Part shown: positions 35,738 to 44,103 of the stretch, in pieces
Layout: each line of letters begins with the position of its first letter
Numbering within the stretch: position 1 is the first letter of the stretch
Assembly: GCA_965277075.1 (NCBI GenBank)
Contig: OZ255707.1
Span: 62,001 to 126,000 of the forward strand
From: Lustribacter sp965277075
Lineage (GTDB): Bacteria; Vulcanimicrobiota; Vulcanimicrobiia; Vulcanimicrobiales; Vulcanimicrobiaceae
DNA length: 64,000 bases
Direction of reading: 5' to 3'
Program-made: the position numbers and the translations under genes
Notes under the pieces: model-generated
What the model was told of the DNA's origin: nothing
Seen by the model: the letters and a program-made list of their open reading frames with translations, nothing else
The model's database searches: none

Positions 35738-36491
35738 GCTTCACGCCATCCGCGGGAGCGGAAGCGCGCATCTCGCTCGAGGAGTTCACCGTCGCATGGA
35801 GGTTGCGCGCGAAGTCGCGCGCGCCTTGTTCGCTCAGTTCGTACGCCGAACGAAGATATTCTTTCGCGCCGAGCAGCGCGGCGCGAGGTGCGGCGACGAT
35901 CGCACCGATCGCGGCGTCGACTGCCGCGTCGAGCTCGGCGGCCGGCACGGCTCGGCTGACGATTCCGTACGTCACTGCTACATCTGCCGGAACGAGCTCC
36001 GTCGTGTACACGAGGTATGCGAGCGCCTTACGCCCGACGCGATCGCGCAGCGCCGACATGACCATCGTCGGCAACGTGCGGTGCTGCATCTCCGGAATTT
36101 GGAACGTCGCGTCGTCGGCGGCAATCGTGATGTCGCACAACGCGGCAAGGGCGCAGCCGAATCCGAGCGCGCGACCGCGCACGACGCCGACGATCGGTAT
36201 CTCGGCGCGCCGGAACGCGCCGTAGCAATCGAAGATGACCTCCGTTCGATGACGGCGCTCGAGGGCTTCGGGCCGGTCGCCCTTCGGTCGCCCCATCGTT
36301 TCGCGTCCGACGCAGAAGTCGTTGCCCGCTGCCCGCAGTACGACGACGCTCTTCTCGGCCGTTTCTTCGAGCAGGATGCGGGTCAGTTCGCCGGCCATCG
36401 CGTCGCTCGCGGCGTTTCCGGCCTCGGGCCGATCGAGAACGATCTCAAGCACCGGTCCCCGCCCCTCGAAACGAATGTCCGCCGCCATCAA
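35730..36491 (-). CDS. Enoyl-CoA hydratase/isomerase-family protein
   Basis: 253 residues of the crotonase fold: VLEIVLDRPEAGNAASD, the oxyanion loop FCVGRETMG, PIVGVVRGRALGFGCALAAL, CDITIAADDATFQIPEM and GIVSRAVPAAELDA. It acts on CoA thioesters as hydratase, isomerase or hydrolase. In the published furoate pathway a crotonase-type protein (HmfE) is assigned as 2-oxoglutaroyl-CoA hydrolase, an analogy worth testing since the Mo-hydroxylase lies directly upstream (ATGA overlap). No CoA ligase gene is in the window. Confidence 0.9.
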   Translation of the reverse strand: MMAADIRFEGRGPVLEIVLDRPEAGNAASDAMAGELTRILLEETAEKSVVVLRAAGNDFCVGRETMGRPKGDRPEALERRHRTEVIFDCYGAFRRAEIPIVGVVRGRALGFGCALAALCDITIAADDATFQIPEMQHRTLPTMVMSALRDRVGRKALAYLVYTTELVPADVAVTYGIVSRAVPAAELDAAVDAAIGAIVAAPRAALLGAKEYLRSAYELSEQGARDFARNLHATVNSSSEMRASAPADGVKHG

Positions 36492-38815
36492 ACCATCGCC
36501 GGCATGCGCGCGTTACGAATCGCCGTCCAAACGCGTTCGGGTGTTGCGGGCGTATCGATATGCTCGACACCGAGCGGCCGCAGCGCGTCGCAGATCGCGT
36601 TGATCACCGCCGCCGGCGCCGGCGTCACGCCGCCCTCGCCGCCGCCTTTGACGCGCAACGCGTTGCCGTGCGTCGGGTCTTCCGTGAGTTCGACGTCCAG
36701 CGGCGGAAGGTGGTACGACCGCGGGATTCCGTACGTCATGAACGACGTGGCGCCGGGTTCACCGGTATCGGCGTCGGCGGTACTATCCTCGAAGAGCGCC
36801 TGACCGACGCCCTGCGCGATTCCGCCGTGCGTTTGGCCGTGAACGATGAGCGGGTTGATCGCTTGCCCCACGTCGTCAACCTGCGTGTAGCGCAGTAGCC
36901 GAATCTCACCGGTCGCCGGATCGACTTCCAGCTCGCAAATCGCGCAGCCGGTGGGGAACGCAGGAATGCGGCCGTTGAACTCGGCGGCCGCCTTGAGCTC
37001 GTGCAACGCGGCAAGCTCGAAGAGCGTCGTTTGCGCGGTTGCCGGACCGGTAAACGTGCCCGAACGGTACGCTAAGGCGTCCGCGCTGCATTGCCAGCGC
37101 GCTGCGAGCGTCTCGCGCGCTCGGCGAAAAACGTTTTCCGCGGCTTCGCTGATGAGCCGGCCGGCGAAACGCATCGAGCGGTTTGACTGCGTGCCCCCGC
37201 CGACCGAAAGAAGACGCGTATCGCCGGTCACGATACGAATCTGTTCGAGTTCGAGTTCGAAACAGTCGGCCGCGACTTGTGCGAAAACCGTTTCGTGTCC
37301 CTGGCCGCTCGACATCGTGCCGATCACCACGTCCACGACGCCGTCGGGGCGAACCGCCAACTCGACGCGTTCGCGCGGGTTTCCGACCGGCGATTCGATG
37401 TAGTTCGCGAGTCCGATGCCGCGCAGCATGCCGCGCGCTTCGCTCTCGACCCGCCGCGCCGCAAACCCGTCCCAGTCGGCCTTGCGCATCGTGCGTTCCA
37501 TGTTGGCGACGAAGTCGCCGGCGTCGTAGGTGATGCCGAGCGCGTTCTTTTTTGGCAACGCGCCGCGCGGGATGCAGTTCCGGCGGCGGAGGCTGATCCG
37601 GTCGACGTTCATTCGCGCGGCTGCGAGGTCGAGAAGACGCTCCATCGCGAGATGCGCCTCGGGGCGGCCGGCGCCCCGGTACGACGTCGTCGGCACCGTG
37701 TTCGTGAGGACGCCGTACACCTGCACCGATGCGGCGGGGATGTCGTACACGCTCGTCGAGATGCACGCGAAGTTTTGCGGTGAGGCATACGATACGGTAT
37801 ACGCGCCGATGTTGCACGTCGTCTTCTCGCGCAGCGCCACCATACGGCCGTCTGCGTCGAGCGCGATCGCCGCGTCGACGATCATGTCGCGGCCCGTGAA
37901 ATCGGCCAGGAACGCTTCCATGCGGGCGCTGGTCCACCGAATGCTTCGCTTCAAGCGCCGACTTGCCCACACGCAGATAATCGCCTCCGGGTTCGTATGA
38001 CTGCGCGCGCCGAAAGCCCCGCCGACATCTTTGCTGATGACGACGACGTTCTCGGGCGCGAGGCCGAGCGCACTGAGAATCTCGGTGCGGTGACGCAGCG
38101 GGCCCTGCGTCCCGTAGAAGAGCGTCGACACATCCGTTTCGGCGTCGTAAGTAGCGACAGCGGAGCGCGGCTCCATCTGCGCGGCGGAAACACGCTGGCT
38201 GACGAAACGGCCTTCGACGACGAGGAACGCGCCGGCGAACGCGCGGTCCACCGCCTTGGTGTCGCCGAGCGTCGCGTCCAAACACACGTTATTCGGAGCT
38301 TCGGGCCACAGCTGCGGCTGCCCGTTCCCGGTCGCGTTCAGCGGATCGAGGACCGGCGTACGCACGTCGTATTCGATGTTGACGAGTTCCGCCGCGTCGT
38401 GTGCTTCCAGCGCGCTCTCGGCGACGATCACCGCAACGATTTCGCCGACATGGCGTACCGTGTCGGTGACGAGCACGTGCTGCGCAACGTCGACCACGCG
38501 GTGGCCCTTGTCGCGAGAAAAGGCCTTTTCTTTGGAATTGACGTTGTGATTGGGCACGGGACCGTGTTCGAGACCGCGGCCGCCGTCCGCGACGTAATCG
38601 GCGCCGGTCAGAACGGCGACGACACCGGGCGCGGCCCGCGCAGCGCTGACGTCGATGCGAGTGATTCGCGCACTCGCATACGGTGCACGCACCATGACGG
38701 CGCGCAACGCGTCCGGCGACTGCACGTCGTCCGTGTATTGGCCCTCGCCGCGCAGGAGCCGTTCGTCTTCGAGGCGCGGGATCGGCCGGCCGACGAAACG
38801 TGGGACAGCGCTCAT
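36488..38815 (-). CDS. Molybdenum hydroxylase large subunit (xanthine dehydrogenase/CoxL-like)
   Basis: 775 residues from ATG 38815, overlapping the UbiD stop by 4 nt; an extended start at 38830 is less likely. Molybdopterin-binding motifs: KDVGGAFGARSHTNPE, TTSYRGAGRPEAHLAMER, GTMSSGQGHETVFAQ, and the catalytic Glu region VKGGGEGGVTPAPAAV. The AYRxxxR loop reads SYRGAGR, so this is not a form-I CO dehydrogenase but a hydroxylase of aromatic or heteroaromatic compounds. The partner FAD (42436) and Fe-S (41954) subunits are on the opposite strand across a shared regulatory region, which is an unusual split. Confidence 0.92.
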   Translation of the reverse strand: MSAVPRFVGRPIPRLEDERLLRGEGQYTDDVQSPDALRAVMVRAPYASARITRIDVSAARAAPGVVAVLTGADYVADGGRGLEHGPVPNHNVNSKEKAFSRDKGHRVVDVAQHVLVTDTVRHVGEIVAVIVAESALEAHDAAELVNIEYDVRTPVLDPLNATGNGQPQLWPEAPNNVCLDATLGDTKAVDRAFAGAFLVVEGRFVSQRVSAAQMEPRSAVATYDAETDVSTLFYGTQGPLRHRTEILSALGLAPENVVVISKDVGGAFGARSHTNPEAIICVWASRRLKRSIRWTSARMEAFLADFTGRDMIVDAAIALDADGRMVALREKTTCNIGAYTVSYASPQNFACISTSVYDIPAASVQVYGVLTNTVPTTSYRGAGRPEAHLAMERLLDLAAARMNVDRISLRRRNCIPRGALPKKNALGITYDAGDFVANMERTMRKADWDGFAARRVESEARGMLRGIGLANYIESPVGNPRERVELAVRPDGVVDVVIGTMSSGQGHETVFAQVAADCFELELEQIRIVTGDTRLLSVGGGTQSNRSMRFAGRLISEAAENVFRRARETLAARWQCSADALAYRSGTFTGPATAQTTLFELAALHELKAAAEFNGRIPAFPTGCAICELEVDPATGEIRLLRYTQVDDVGQAINPLIVHGQTHGGIAQGVGQALFEDSTADADTGEPGATSFMTYGIPRSYHLPPLDVELTEDPTHGNALRVKGGGEGGVTPAPAAVINAICDALRPLGVEHIDTPATPERVWTAIRNARMPAMV

Positions 38816-40356
38816 TCGACGAGCGCCCATTCGCCATCCGACCTTCGTGTCACCACGCCGTCAAGGTACAACCGGTTCACTTCCGCCGCGACCTCGCGGC
38901 CGTCGTCGGAGCCCAACGCTTCCATCAGTTCGTAGAAGAACATCGGCTTCGCATCGAGCGCTTCGCGGACCGAAGCGACACGCTTCGTGCGGCCGGTGCT
39001 CGGCGGCGCCGGCCGTTGGACCTCGATGGTTATCGGGCGGTTCTCGGCCGTGAGATCGAGGCCCATTTTTGCAATGGTTTTCGTCTCGTCCATTGTGGGA
39101 TCCATGTAGAAGCCGGGGAAGCCGTTCGCGATGACGACATCGCGGTCAGCCCGGAAGCGAGCCGAGAGCGCCCATTCCATCTGCTCGTGGTCGAAGACGT
39201 CGATGTCCTCGTCCACCACGCTCACGAGTTTAACGCGCGGAATGCCGAAGAGTGTCGCGATCGCGAGCCGGGCCTGCGCCGCGTCGGCCCGCTTCAACGA
39301 AAGCCGCGCGTGCTGGCGGCCGTTGGCATCCGGCACGGAGTAGATTGCCGTCGGCTCGATGTTCGCAGCGCGCAGCGCGCGCCACATTCCCACCTCGGCG
39401 TTGATGCCGCCGAGGTTGCCGGATTCCGTGTAACTGAGGTGGGAGCCGCTATGGCGCACCGTTTGATGCAGAACGTCGCGGCGCATCGTAATGGCCGTAA
39501 CGTGAAAAACCGGATCCATGTGAACGGGGCCGTAGAAGCCGTAAAACTCGCCGTACGGGCCTTCAAATTCGCGGTAGCCGAGTTCGTCGAAGTATCCTTC
39601 GATCACGAGTTCGACGTCGGCCGGCACGAGCAGCTCGTTGCTGATGCCGCGAACCATCGGGAGCGGCGCGCCGCGCATCTTCGCGATCAACTCGCACTCA
39701 TCACCCGGAACGCGCATGCCGGCGGCCATGAAATCGAGCGGGTGCGAGCCGATCGCAAAGCTCGCCGGGAGGCGTTCCCCGCGCTCGACGCACGCCAAGT
39801 ACATCTTTTTGAGGTCGGACGGTTGTGAGAGGTTGGCGCGTAGCGTTGTTTTGTCGCGGAACATCAAGCGCCGGCAGCCGACGTTGCGGTGACCCGTTTC
39901 CGGATTCACCGTATAGTCGATCGCCGACGAGATGTAGGGCGCGCCATCGAGCTTATGCTGCAAATGGAACGGCAACGCGCTCAGATCGATCTGGTCGCCG
40001 GTGAGCACGACATCGTGGACCGGAGCATCTCGCGACGCGATTTCGATGACGCGCTGCGGCACGGCCATGCGACGCATGTGCTCGTGCGCGATCTCGCGCG
40101 GGTCGACGCCGAAGGCATGGGCGATTCGGCGCCGATTTCCCGACACGGCGGAGATCATCTCCAACCGGTCCTTGCCCACGCTGCGGAAGTGGCCGGCTCG
40201 CGGCGTCGACTCGATCGCCCTGCTGAGATCGGCAATGGCGACCGGTTCGTCGAAGACCGCGACTTCGCCGATGCGTTCCAGGCTCTCCATAAAGCGACGC
40301 AGCCGGAAGGCGTCGAGGTCGAGTGAAGCGGCAGCTGCTTCGGCCTGCAGGGTCAT
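38812..40356 (-). CDS. UbiD-family prFMN-dependent decarboxylase
   Basis: 514 residues from ATG 40356, chosen because GGAGAA lies 6 nt upstream; an ORF start at 40410 falls inside an inverted repeat. prFMN/metal-site motif NVGCRRLMFRDKTTL, then the catalytic Arg-Glu-Glu region YREFEGPYGEFYGFYG. UbiD enzymes reversibly decarboxylate unsaturated, aromatic or heteroaromatic acids and need prFMN made by UbiX, which is not in the window. It heads the operon with the Mo-hydroxylase large subunit, enoyl-CoA hydratase and aldolase. A paralogue lies at 45039. Confidence 0.93.
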   Translation of the reverse strand: MTLQAEAAAASLDLDAFRLRRFMESLERIGEVAVFDEPVAIADLSRAIESTPRAGHFRSVGKDRLEMISAVSGNRRRIAHAFGVDPREIAHEHMRRMAVPQRVIEIASRDAPVHDVVLTGDQIDLSALPFHLQHKLDGAPYISSAIDYTVNPETGHRNVGCRRLMFRDKTTLRANLSQPSDLKKMYLACVERGERLPASFAIGSHPLDFMAAGMRVPGDECELIAKMRGAPLPMVRGISNELLVPADVELVIEGYFDELGYREFEGPYGEFYGFYGPVHMDPVFHVTAITMRRDVLHQTVRHSGSHLSYTESGNLGGINAEVGMWRALRAANIEPTAIYSVPDANGRQHARLSLKRADAAQARLAIATLFGIPRVKLVSVVDEDIDVFDHEQMEWALSARFRADRDVVIANGFPGFYMDPTMDETKTIAKMGLDLTAENRPITIEVQRPAPPSTGRTKRVASVREALDAKPMFFYELMEALGSDDGREVAAEVNRLYLDGVVTRRSDGEWALVE

Positions 40357-40400
40357 CGGCGGTTCTCCATTCGGACTATTGTAAGAGCGGTCGATCGTCG

Positions 40401-40472
40401 TGTCCAACATGGCGCGCCGCCCTGATTATCGGCGGCGCGGGTGTCAGTTCGTGGGAACGTTCGTGTTGGACA
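40401..40472. promoter_or_regulatory. Divergent regulatory region with nested inverted repeats
   Basis: Between UbiD (minus) and the binding-protein gene (plus), TGTCCAACA at 40401-40409 is repeated inverted as TGTTGGACA at 40464-40472; centres are 63 bp apart, about six helical turns. Between them CGCGCCGCC (40413-40421) and GGCGGCGCG (40431-40439) form a perfect 9-bp hairpin with a 9-nt loop. This looks like a looping operator pair around a hairpin controlling both arms of the divergon. The regulator is not encoded next to it. The remaining 60 bases to the start at 40533 hold a GAGGGG ribosome-binding site. Confidence 0.5.
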
Positions 40473-40532
40473 TGTGCAACTCGTTTGTCTACAATCCCGT
40501 AGCGGTTGCGCCGTGTACGAGTGAGGGGAACC

Positions 40533-41480
40533 ATGAATATTTGCCGGCCCGGTCGCCGTTTGGGTGTTGCGTTCGTCGCACCCGCGCTGCTGCTGACCCT
40601 CGCGTCGCCGATCGGCGCCGACGTGCTGCCGACGATTCGTGTCGCGACCGTTCCGATCGATGCAGGATCTGAAGTCTATTATGCGCAGAAGCTCGGCATT
40701 TTTCAGAAGAACGGGATCAACGTCGAGATAACCGCGCTCAACAGCGGCTCGGCGGTGACCGCCGCCGTCATCGGCGGGGCTGCCGACATCGGCCAGTCGA
40801 ATGTGGTGCCCCTCGCGCAAGCGCACGAACGCGGTATCCCGGTCACGATCGTCGCGGCCGCGAACGAATACCTCGCCGGTTCCAAGCAGGCCGGCCTGAT
40901 CGTGGTCAAAGACTCCAAGATGCAAAGCGCGCGCGACTTCAACGGAAAGACGATCAGCATTTCGGGCGTTCGCGGATTTATGGAGCTGGGAACCCTCGCG
41001 TGGCTCGACAAGAACGGCGCTGATCCGAAGTCGGTGCATTTCCTCGATCTGCCGTTCGCCGAGATGCCCGATGCCGTCGCGAACCATCGGATCGACGCTG
41101 CCGTCGTCACGGAGCCCGTGTACAGCGCCGCGTTGAAATCCGATCGCTTCCGCGTCGTTGCCGACGTTTACACGGCCATCGGCAACGAATTTCTCATCGG
41201 TGGCTGGTTTGCGAAGTCGACCTGGGCGAAGGACAACCCCCAGCTGGTATCCGCGTTTGCGAAGTCGATGAACGAGGCGGCAAAGTGGGCGAACGCGCAT
41301 CATCAGCAGTCGGGACAGATGCTCGCCGAGGCGACGAACATTCACATGGGCGAATCGGATCACCGCGTTCCGTTCGCCGAGAAGCTCGATCCTGCCGACC
41401 TGCAGACGCTGATCGATGCCTGCGCGAAGTACGGTCTGATCAAAGCGTCGTTTCCTGCCGCGCAACTCATCGGGCAGTGA
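40533..41480 (+). CDS. SsuA/NMT1-type ABC substrate-binding protein
   Basis: 315 residues from ATG 40533, with GAGGGG about 5 nt upstream; the ORF start at 40506 is rejected. Signal peptide LGVAFVAPALLLTLASPIGA. Motifs: PIDAGSEVYYAQKLGIFQKN, NSGSAVTAAVIGGAADIGQS, SARDFNGKTISISG, WLDKNGADPKSVHFLD and RIDAAVVTEPVYS. It is first in the plus-strand arm. The next gene (CoxG) begins within its stop (GTGA), so the periplasmic protein is translationally coupled to Mo-hydroxylase accessory genes. No permease nearby. Confidence 0.9.
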   Translation: MNICRPGRRLGVAFVAPALLLTLASPIGADVLPTIRVATVPIDAGSEVYYAQKLGIFQKNGINVEITALNSGSAVTAAVIGGAADIGQSNVVPLAQAHERGIPVTIVAAANEYLAGSKQAGLIVVKDSKMQSARDFNGKTISISGVRGFMELGTLAWLDKNGADPKSVHFLDLPFAEMPDAVANHRIDAAVVTEPVYSAALKSDRFRVVADVYTAIGNEFLIGGWFAKSTWAKDNPQLVSAFAKSMNEAAKWANAHHQQSGQMLAEATNIHMGESDHRVPFAEKLDPADLQTLIDACAKYGLIKASFPAAQLIGQ

Positions 41481-41935
41481 TCATCGACGATACCGTCACC
41501 GTCGACGCGCCGCTCGCCGACGTCTGGCGCGCGCTCAACGACGTCCCGCGTGTCGCCACGTGTATTCCGGGGGCATCCGTCGATGAAGTCATCGACCCCG
41601 CGACGTACCGCTGTTCCGTCAAGGTCGTCGTCGGCCCCGTCGCGGTGAACTACCGCACGAGGCTGACGATCGAGGAGCGAGACGACGCCGCGCACCGGGC
41701 GGTCCTCAGCGTTGACGGAACCGAAACGCGCGGCCGCGGCGGCGTGCGCGCCCGGGTAACCGCGACGGCGGAAGCGGCAGGCGAGGCGCAAACGCGTCTT
41801 ACGTTGCATACGGACGCGATGGTGAACGGTGTCGTTGCGACGGTCGGCGGCCGTCTTATCGAGGGTGTCGCGAAGAAGACCATCGCGGAGTTCGCCGGCA
41901 ATCTCTCGCAACTCATCCGGACGCATACCGCGTAG
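41477..41935 (+). CDS. CoxG/SRPBCC-family protein
   Basis: 152 residues from GTG 41477, overlapping the previous stop by 4 nt. SRPBCC fold: IIDDTVTVDAPLADVWRALN, VATCIPGASVDEVIDPATYR, KVVVGPVAVNYRTRLTIEER, and the C-terminal RLIEGVAKKTIAEFAGNL. CoxG-type proteins are linked to membrane anchoring or recruitment of Cox-type Mo-hydroxylases. Its place directly before the Fe-S and FAD subunits supports that role. Confidence 0.88.
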   Translation: MIIDDTVTVDAPLADVWRALNDVPRVATCIPGASVDEVIDPATYRCSVKVVVGPVAVNYRTRLTIEERDDAAHRAVLSVDGTETRGRGGVRARVTATAEAAGEAQTRLTLHTDAMVNGVVATVGGRLIEGVAKKTIAEFAGNLSQLIRTHTA

Positions 41936-41953
41936 CACCGGGAAAACGACGCC

Positions 41954-42439
41954 ATGCCTTCGATTTCCCTGCGCGTCAACGGGAGCCTCGAGACGCTCGA
42001 CGTGCCGGCGCCGACTCTTCTCGTCACCTTGCTGCGCGAGCAGTTGCGGTTGACGGGGACGCACGTCGGCTGCGACACGTCGAGCTGCGGCGCATGCACC
42101 ATCTTGCTCGACGGGCAGTCGGTGAAGAGTTGCACCGTGTTGGCAATGCAGGCAGCCGGCCACGATGTGATAACGATCGAGGGCGTCGCCGACGGAAAGA
42201 TGCTGCATCCGATGCAGGAAGCGTTTCGCAGCGAACACGGTTTGCAGTGCGGGTTCTGCACCCCCGGTATGATCATGAGCAGCATTGCGATCGTCGAGCG
42301 CAACCGCGACCCGAGCGACGACGACATCCGCAACGGCCTCGCGGGTAACATCTGCCGTTGCACCGGCTACGAGAATATCGTGCGCGCGGTCAACACGGGC
42401 GCCCGCGCCATGCGTGCGCAAGAAGCGTTGCCGCGATGA
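41954..42439 (+). CDS. Molybdenum hydroxylase small subunit, two [2Fe-2S] clusters (CoxS-like)
   Basis: 161 residues. All eight cluster cysteines are present: Cys40, 45, 48 and 60 (GCDTSSCGACTILLDG and following SC) for the plant-type cluster, and Cys99, 102, 134 and 136 (QCGFCTPGM, NICRCTGYENIV) for the second. It passes electrons from the molybdenum site to FAD. Its ATGA overlap with the FAD subunit gene shows coupled synthesis. The large subunit is on the other arm of the divergon (36488). Confidence 0.95.
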   Translation: MPSISLRVNGSLETLDVPAPTLLVTLLREQLRLTGTHVGCDTSSCGACTILLDGQSVKSCTVLAMQAAGHDVITIEGVADGKMLHPMQEAFRSEHGLQCGFCTPGMIMSSIAIVERNRDPSDDDIRNGLAGNICRCTGYENIVRAVNTGARAMRAQEALPR

Positions 42440-43302
42440 CGCTGGGCGCGTTCGACTACGTTCGCGCGCGCGATTTGGCCGACGCGATTCGCTTGCTGCA
42501 ACATGACGACGGCGCGAAGGTACTGGCCGGCGGCCACAGCCTCATTCCGATGATGAAACTCCGTCTTGCGATGCCGTCGCTCCTCGTCGACATCTGCGAC
42601 GTGCCCGGTATGCGCGGCGCAACACGAGAAAACGGACGCGTCACCGTCGGTGCGCTCACGACGCACCGCGACGTCGCGGAAGACGCGACGATTCGCGCTG
42701 CGGCACCCGGTCTTTCCGACGCCGCCGGTGAGATCGGCGACGTGCAAGTGCGTAATCGCGGAACGATCGGCGGTGCCTGCGCACACGGCGATCCCGCGGC
42801 CGATTTTCCCGCGGTGATGCTCGCGCTCGACGCGAGGTTTCACCTCGCCGGCGCGAACGGAACGCGCGAGATCGCCGCGGACGGTTTCTTTCGAGGGATG
42901 TTCGACACCGCGATCGAGCCCGATGAAGTGCTGACCGCCGTGACGTTCGCGGAAGCGGCAAACTCGTCGTACGTGAAGATGCTTCACCCTGCATCCGGCT
43001 ATGCCGTCGTCGGCATCGCCGTCGCGCTCGACGTACGAAACGGCGAGATCGTTTCGGCGCGCATCGGCGTTAGCGGCGTCGGCGCCGCGCATTTCCGGCC
43101 GTTCGGCGTCGAGGCCGCGCTGCGCGGTGTACGTATCGGCGAGCATTCGGCAATCGCCGAGGCGTGCCGCGACGCCGCGGCCGGCGTCGACGTACTCGGC
43201 GATCGATTCGCGTCGGCGACCTACCGCGCAGCGATGGCAGACGTGTTCGCCGTCCGGGCGATCGCGAAAGCGTGCGGCAGGAGCGCGCGCCCACTTTTAT
43301 AG
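42436..43302 (+). CDS. Molybdenum hydroxylase FAD-binding medium subunit (CoxM-like)
   Basis: 288 residues from ATG 42436. FAD motifs AGGHSLIPMMKLRLAMP near the N-terminus, and TIGGACAHGDPAADFPAV near residue 110, the AGGHS and TIGG signatures of the CO dehydrogenase/xanthine dehydrogenase medium subunit, followed by the C-terminal domain. It is the last gene of the plus-strand arm. The roughly 100 bases after it, up to the HicB gene, hold no gene. Confidence 0.94.
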   Translation: MTLGAFDYVRARDLADAIRLLQHDDGAKVLAGGHSLIPMMKLRLAMPSLLVDICDVPGMRGATRENGRVTVGALTTHRDVAEDATIRAAAPGLSDAAGEIGDVQVRNRGTIGGACAHGDPAADFPAVMLALDARFHLAGANGTREIAADGFFRGMFDTAIEPDEVLTAVTFAEAANSSYVKMLHPASGYAVVGIAVALDVRNGEIVSARIGVSGVGAAHFRPFGVEAALRGVRIGEHSAIAEACRDAAAGVDVLGDRFASATYRAAMADVFAVRAIAKACGRSARPLL

Positions 43303-43404
43303 TCGAGTATTCTTGCTCTCCCTCATTTGGCAGGCTGGCTCCAGCGCGATGCAGGCGACCGCAGCGGCGGGGTCGCACCCTGCGTCACGCCGAATTGTGG
43401 ACCC

Positions 43405-43644
43405 GTGGCAGACCTTGCGTACCGGGTCATCTTGGAACCCGAACCCGACGGGAGCGCGTACATCGCGATCATCCCGGCGTTTCCGCACGCGCACACTTTC
43501 GGCGCGACGGTCGAAGAAGCGATGGCTAACGCGGGCGAGATCATCGAACTCGAGCTCGAGGTCGCACGGGAGCGCGACGAAGAGATTCCGGTCAGCGACG
43601 CCGGGCATGTCGTGATCGGGACCGTTACCGTCCCGGCTGCGTAG
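43405..43644 (+). CDS. hicB: HicB-family antitoxin
   Basis: 79 residues from GTG 43405 (an ORF from 43327 has a non-homologous N-terminus). HicB core: YRVILEPEPDGSAYIAIIPA, then HAHTFGATVEEAMANAGEII. It lacks an obvious C-terminal DNA-binding domain, as in the short HicB class. It normally neutralises the HicA mRNA interferase, whose gene follows after 9 nt but is frameshifted. Confidence 0.85.
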   Translation: MADLAYRVILEPEPDGSAYIAIIPAFPHAHTFGATVEEAMANAGEIIELELEVARERDEEIPVSDAGHVVIGTVTVPAA

Positions 43645-43653
43645 TCGAGCCGG

Positions 43654-43879
43654 TTGAGCGCGAAACTTCCAGTCGTCACCGGCGACCAGCTATTGCGTGC
43701 ATTGCGAAGCGCGGGATGGGTTGAGGTCTGCAGGCGCGGGTCGCACGTTCGGCTCGAACGCGGCGACCGCAAGACGAGCGTCGCCGTCCACACAGGGGCG
43801 GACGATACCGCCCGGCACGTTGAAAGCGATCCTCGACGACGTCGGGATGACCGCCGCCGAATTTCGCGAGCTACTCTGA
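43654..43879 (+). pseudogene. hicA: HicA-family toxin, single-base frameshift
   Basis: Starts at a TTG with KLPVVTGDQLLRALRSAGWV and the catalytic block CRRGSHVRLERGDRKTSVAV (His of the dsRBD-like fold). The frame then changes: the end of HicA (GRTIPPGTLKAILDDVGMTA, then AEFRELL) is in another frame. Removing one G from the GGGG run at 43795-43798 gives VAVHTGRTIPPGTLKAI, an uninterrupted HicA of about 75 residues. Either the base call is wrong or the toxin is inactivated while its antitoxin is kept. Confidence 0.8.
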
Positions 43880-43892
43880 CTACGCCTTCGCT

Positions 43893-44081
43893 TTAACGTC
43901 CCGCGAAAACAAGCACTGGTGAGGCCGCTCCGACGATGTGATCTTTCGTTACCGGCCCGAAGTAGCGCAGTCCATCGTACCGATAGTTGACGATGCTGCG
44001 GTCGAGAATGCGCGTTACGGCCTCTTCGACAAGATCGAGCGGAACGACGAACCATTCCTTTGGCGTGCGCGATCGTCTCAA
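43893..44081 (-). pseudogene. Short fragment resembling the C-terminus of a GIY-YIG/nuclease-associated protein
   Basis: 62 residues from TTG 44081. The block RTPKEWFVVPLDLVEEAVTR, then ILDRSIVNYRYD resembles the EWFLVPL...IDEAV..I.DG.I..Y.YD endings that I associate with some nuclease-type proteins. The recognition is from memory and weak. The remainder of such a protein would lie upstream, but that space is the 3' end of a binding-protein gene. Alternatively it is a genuine small protein of unknown function. It sits between the HicAB pair and the gentisate-like operon. Confidence 0.35.
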
Positions 44082-44103
44082 GCCGCCCCTTCGTCTTCGA
44101 GCG

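Noticed and set aside
36488..38815. True aerobic CO dehydrogenase (form I coxL)
   Set aside because: The active-site loop reads SYRGAGR rather than the form-I AYRCSFR type, and the large subunit is split from coxM and coxS.
43405..44081. Defence island around HicAB and the nuclease-like fragment
   Set aside because: Only a toxin-antitoxin pair and a doubtful 62-residue fragment; no restriction, CRISPR or other defence genes.
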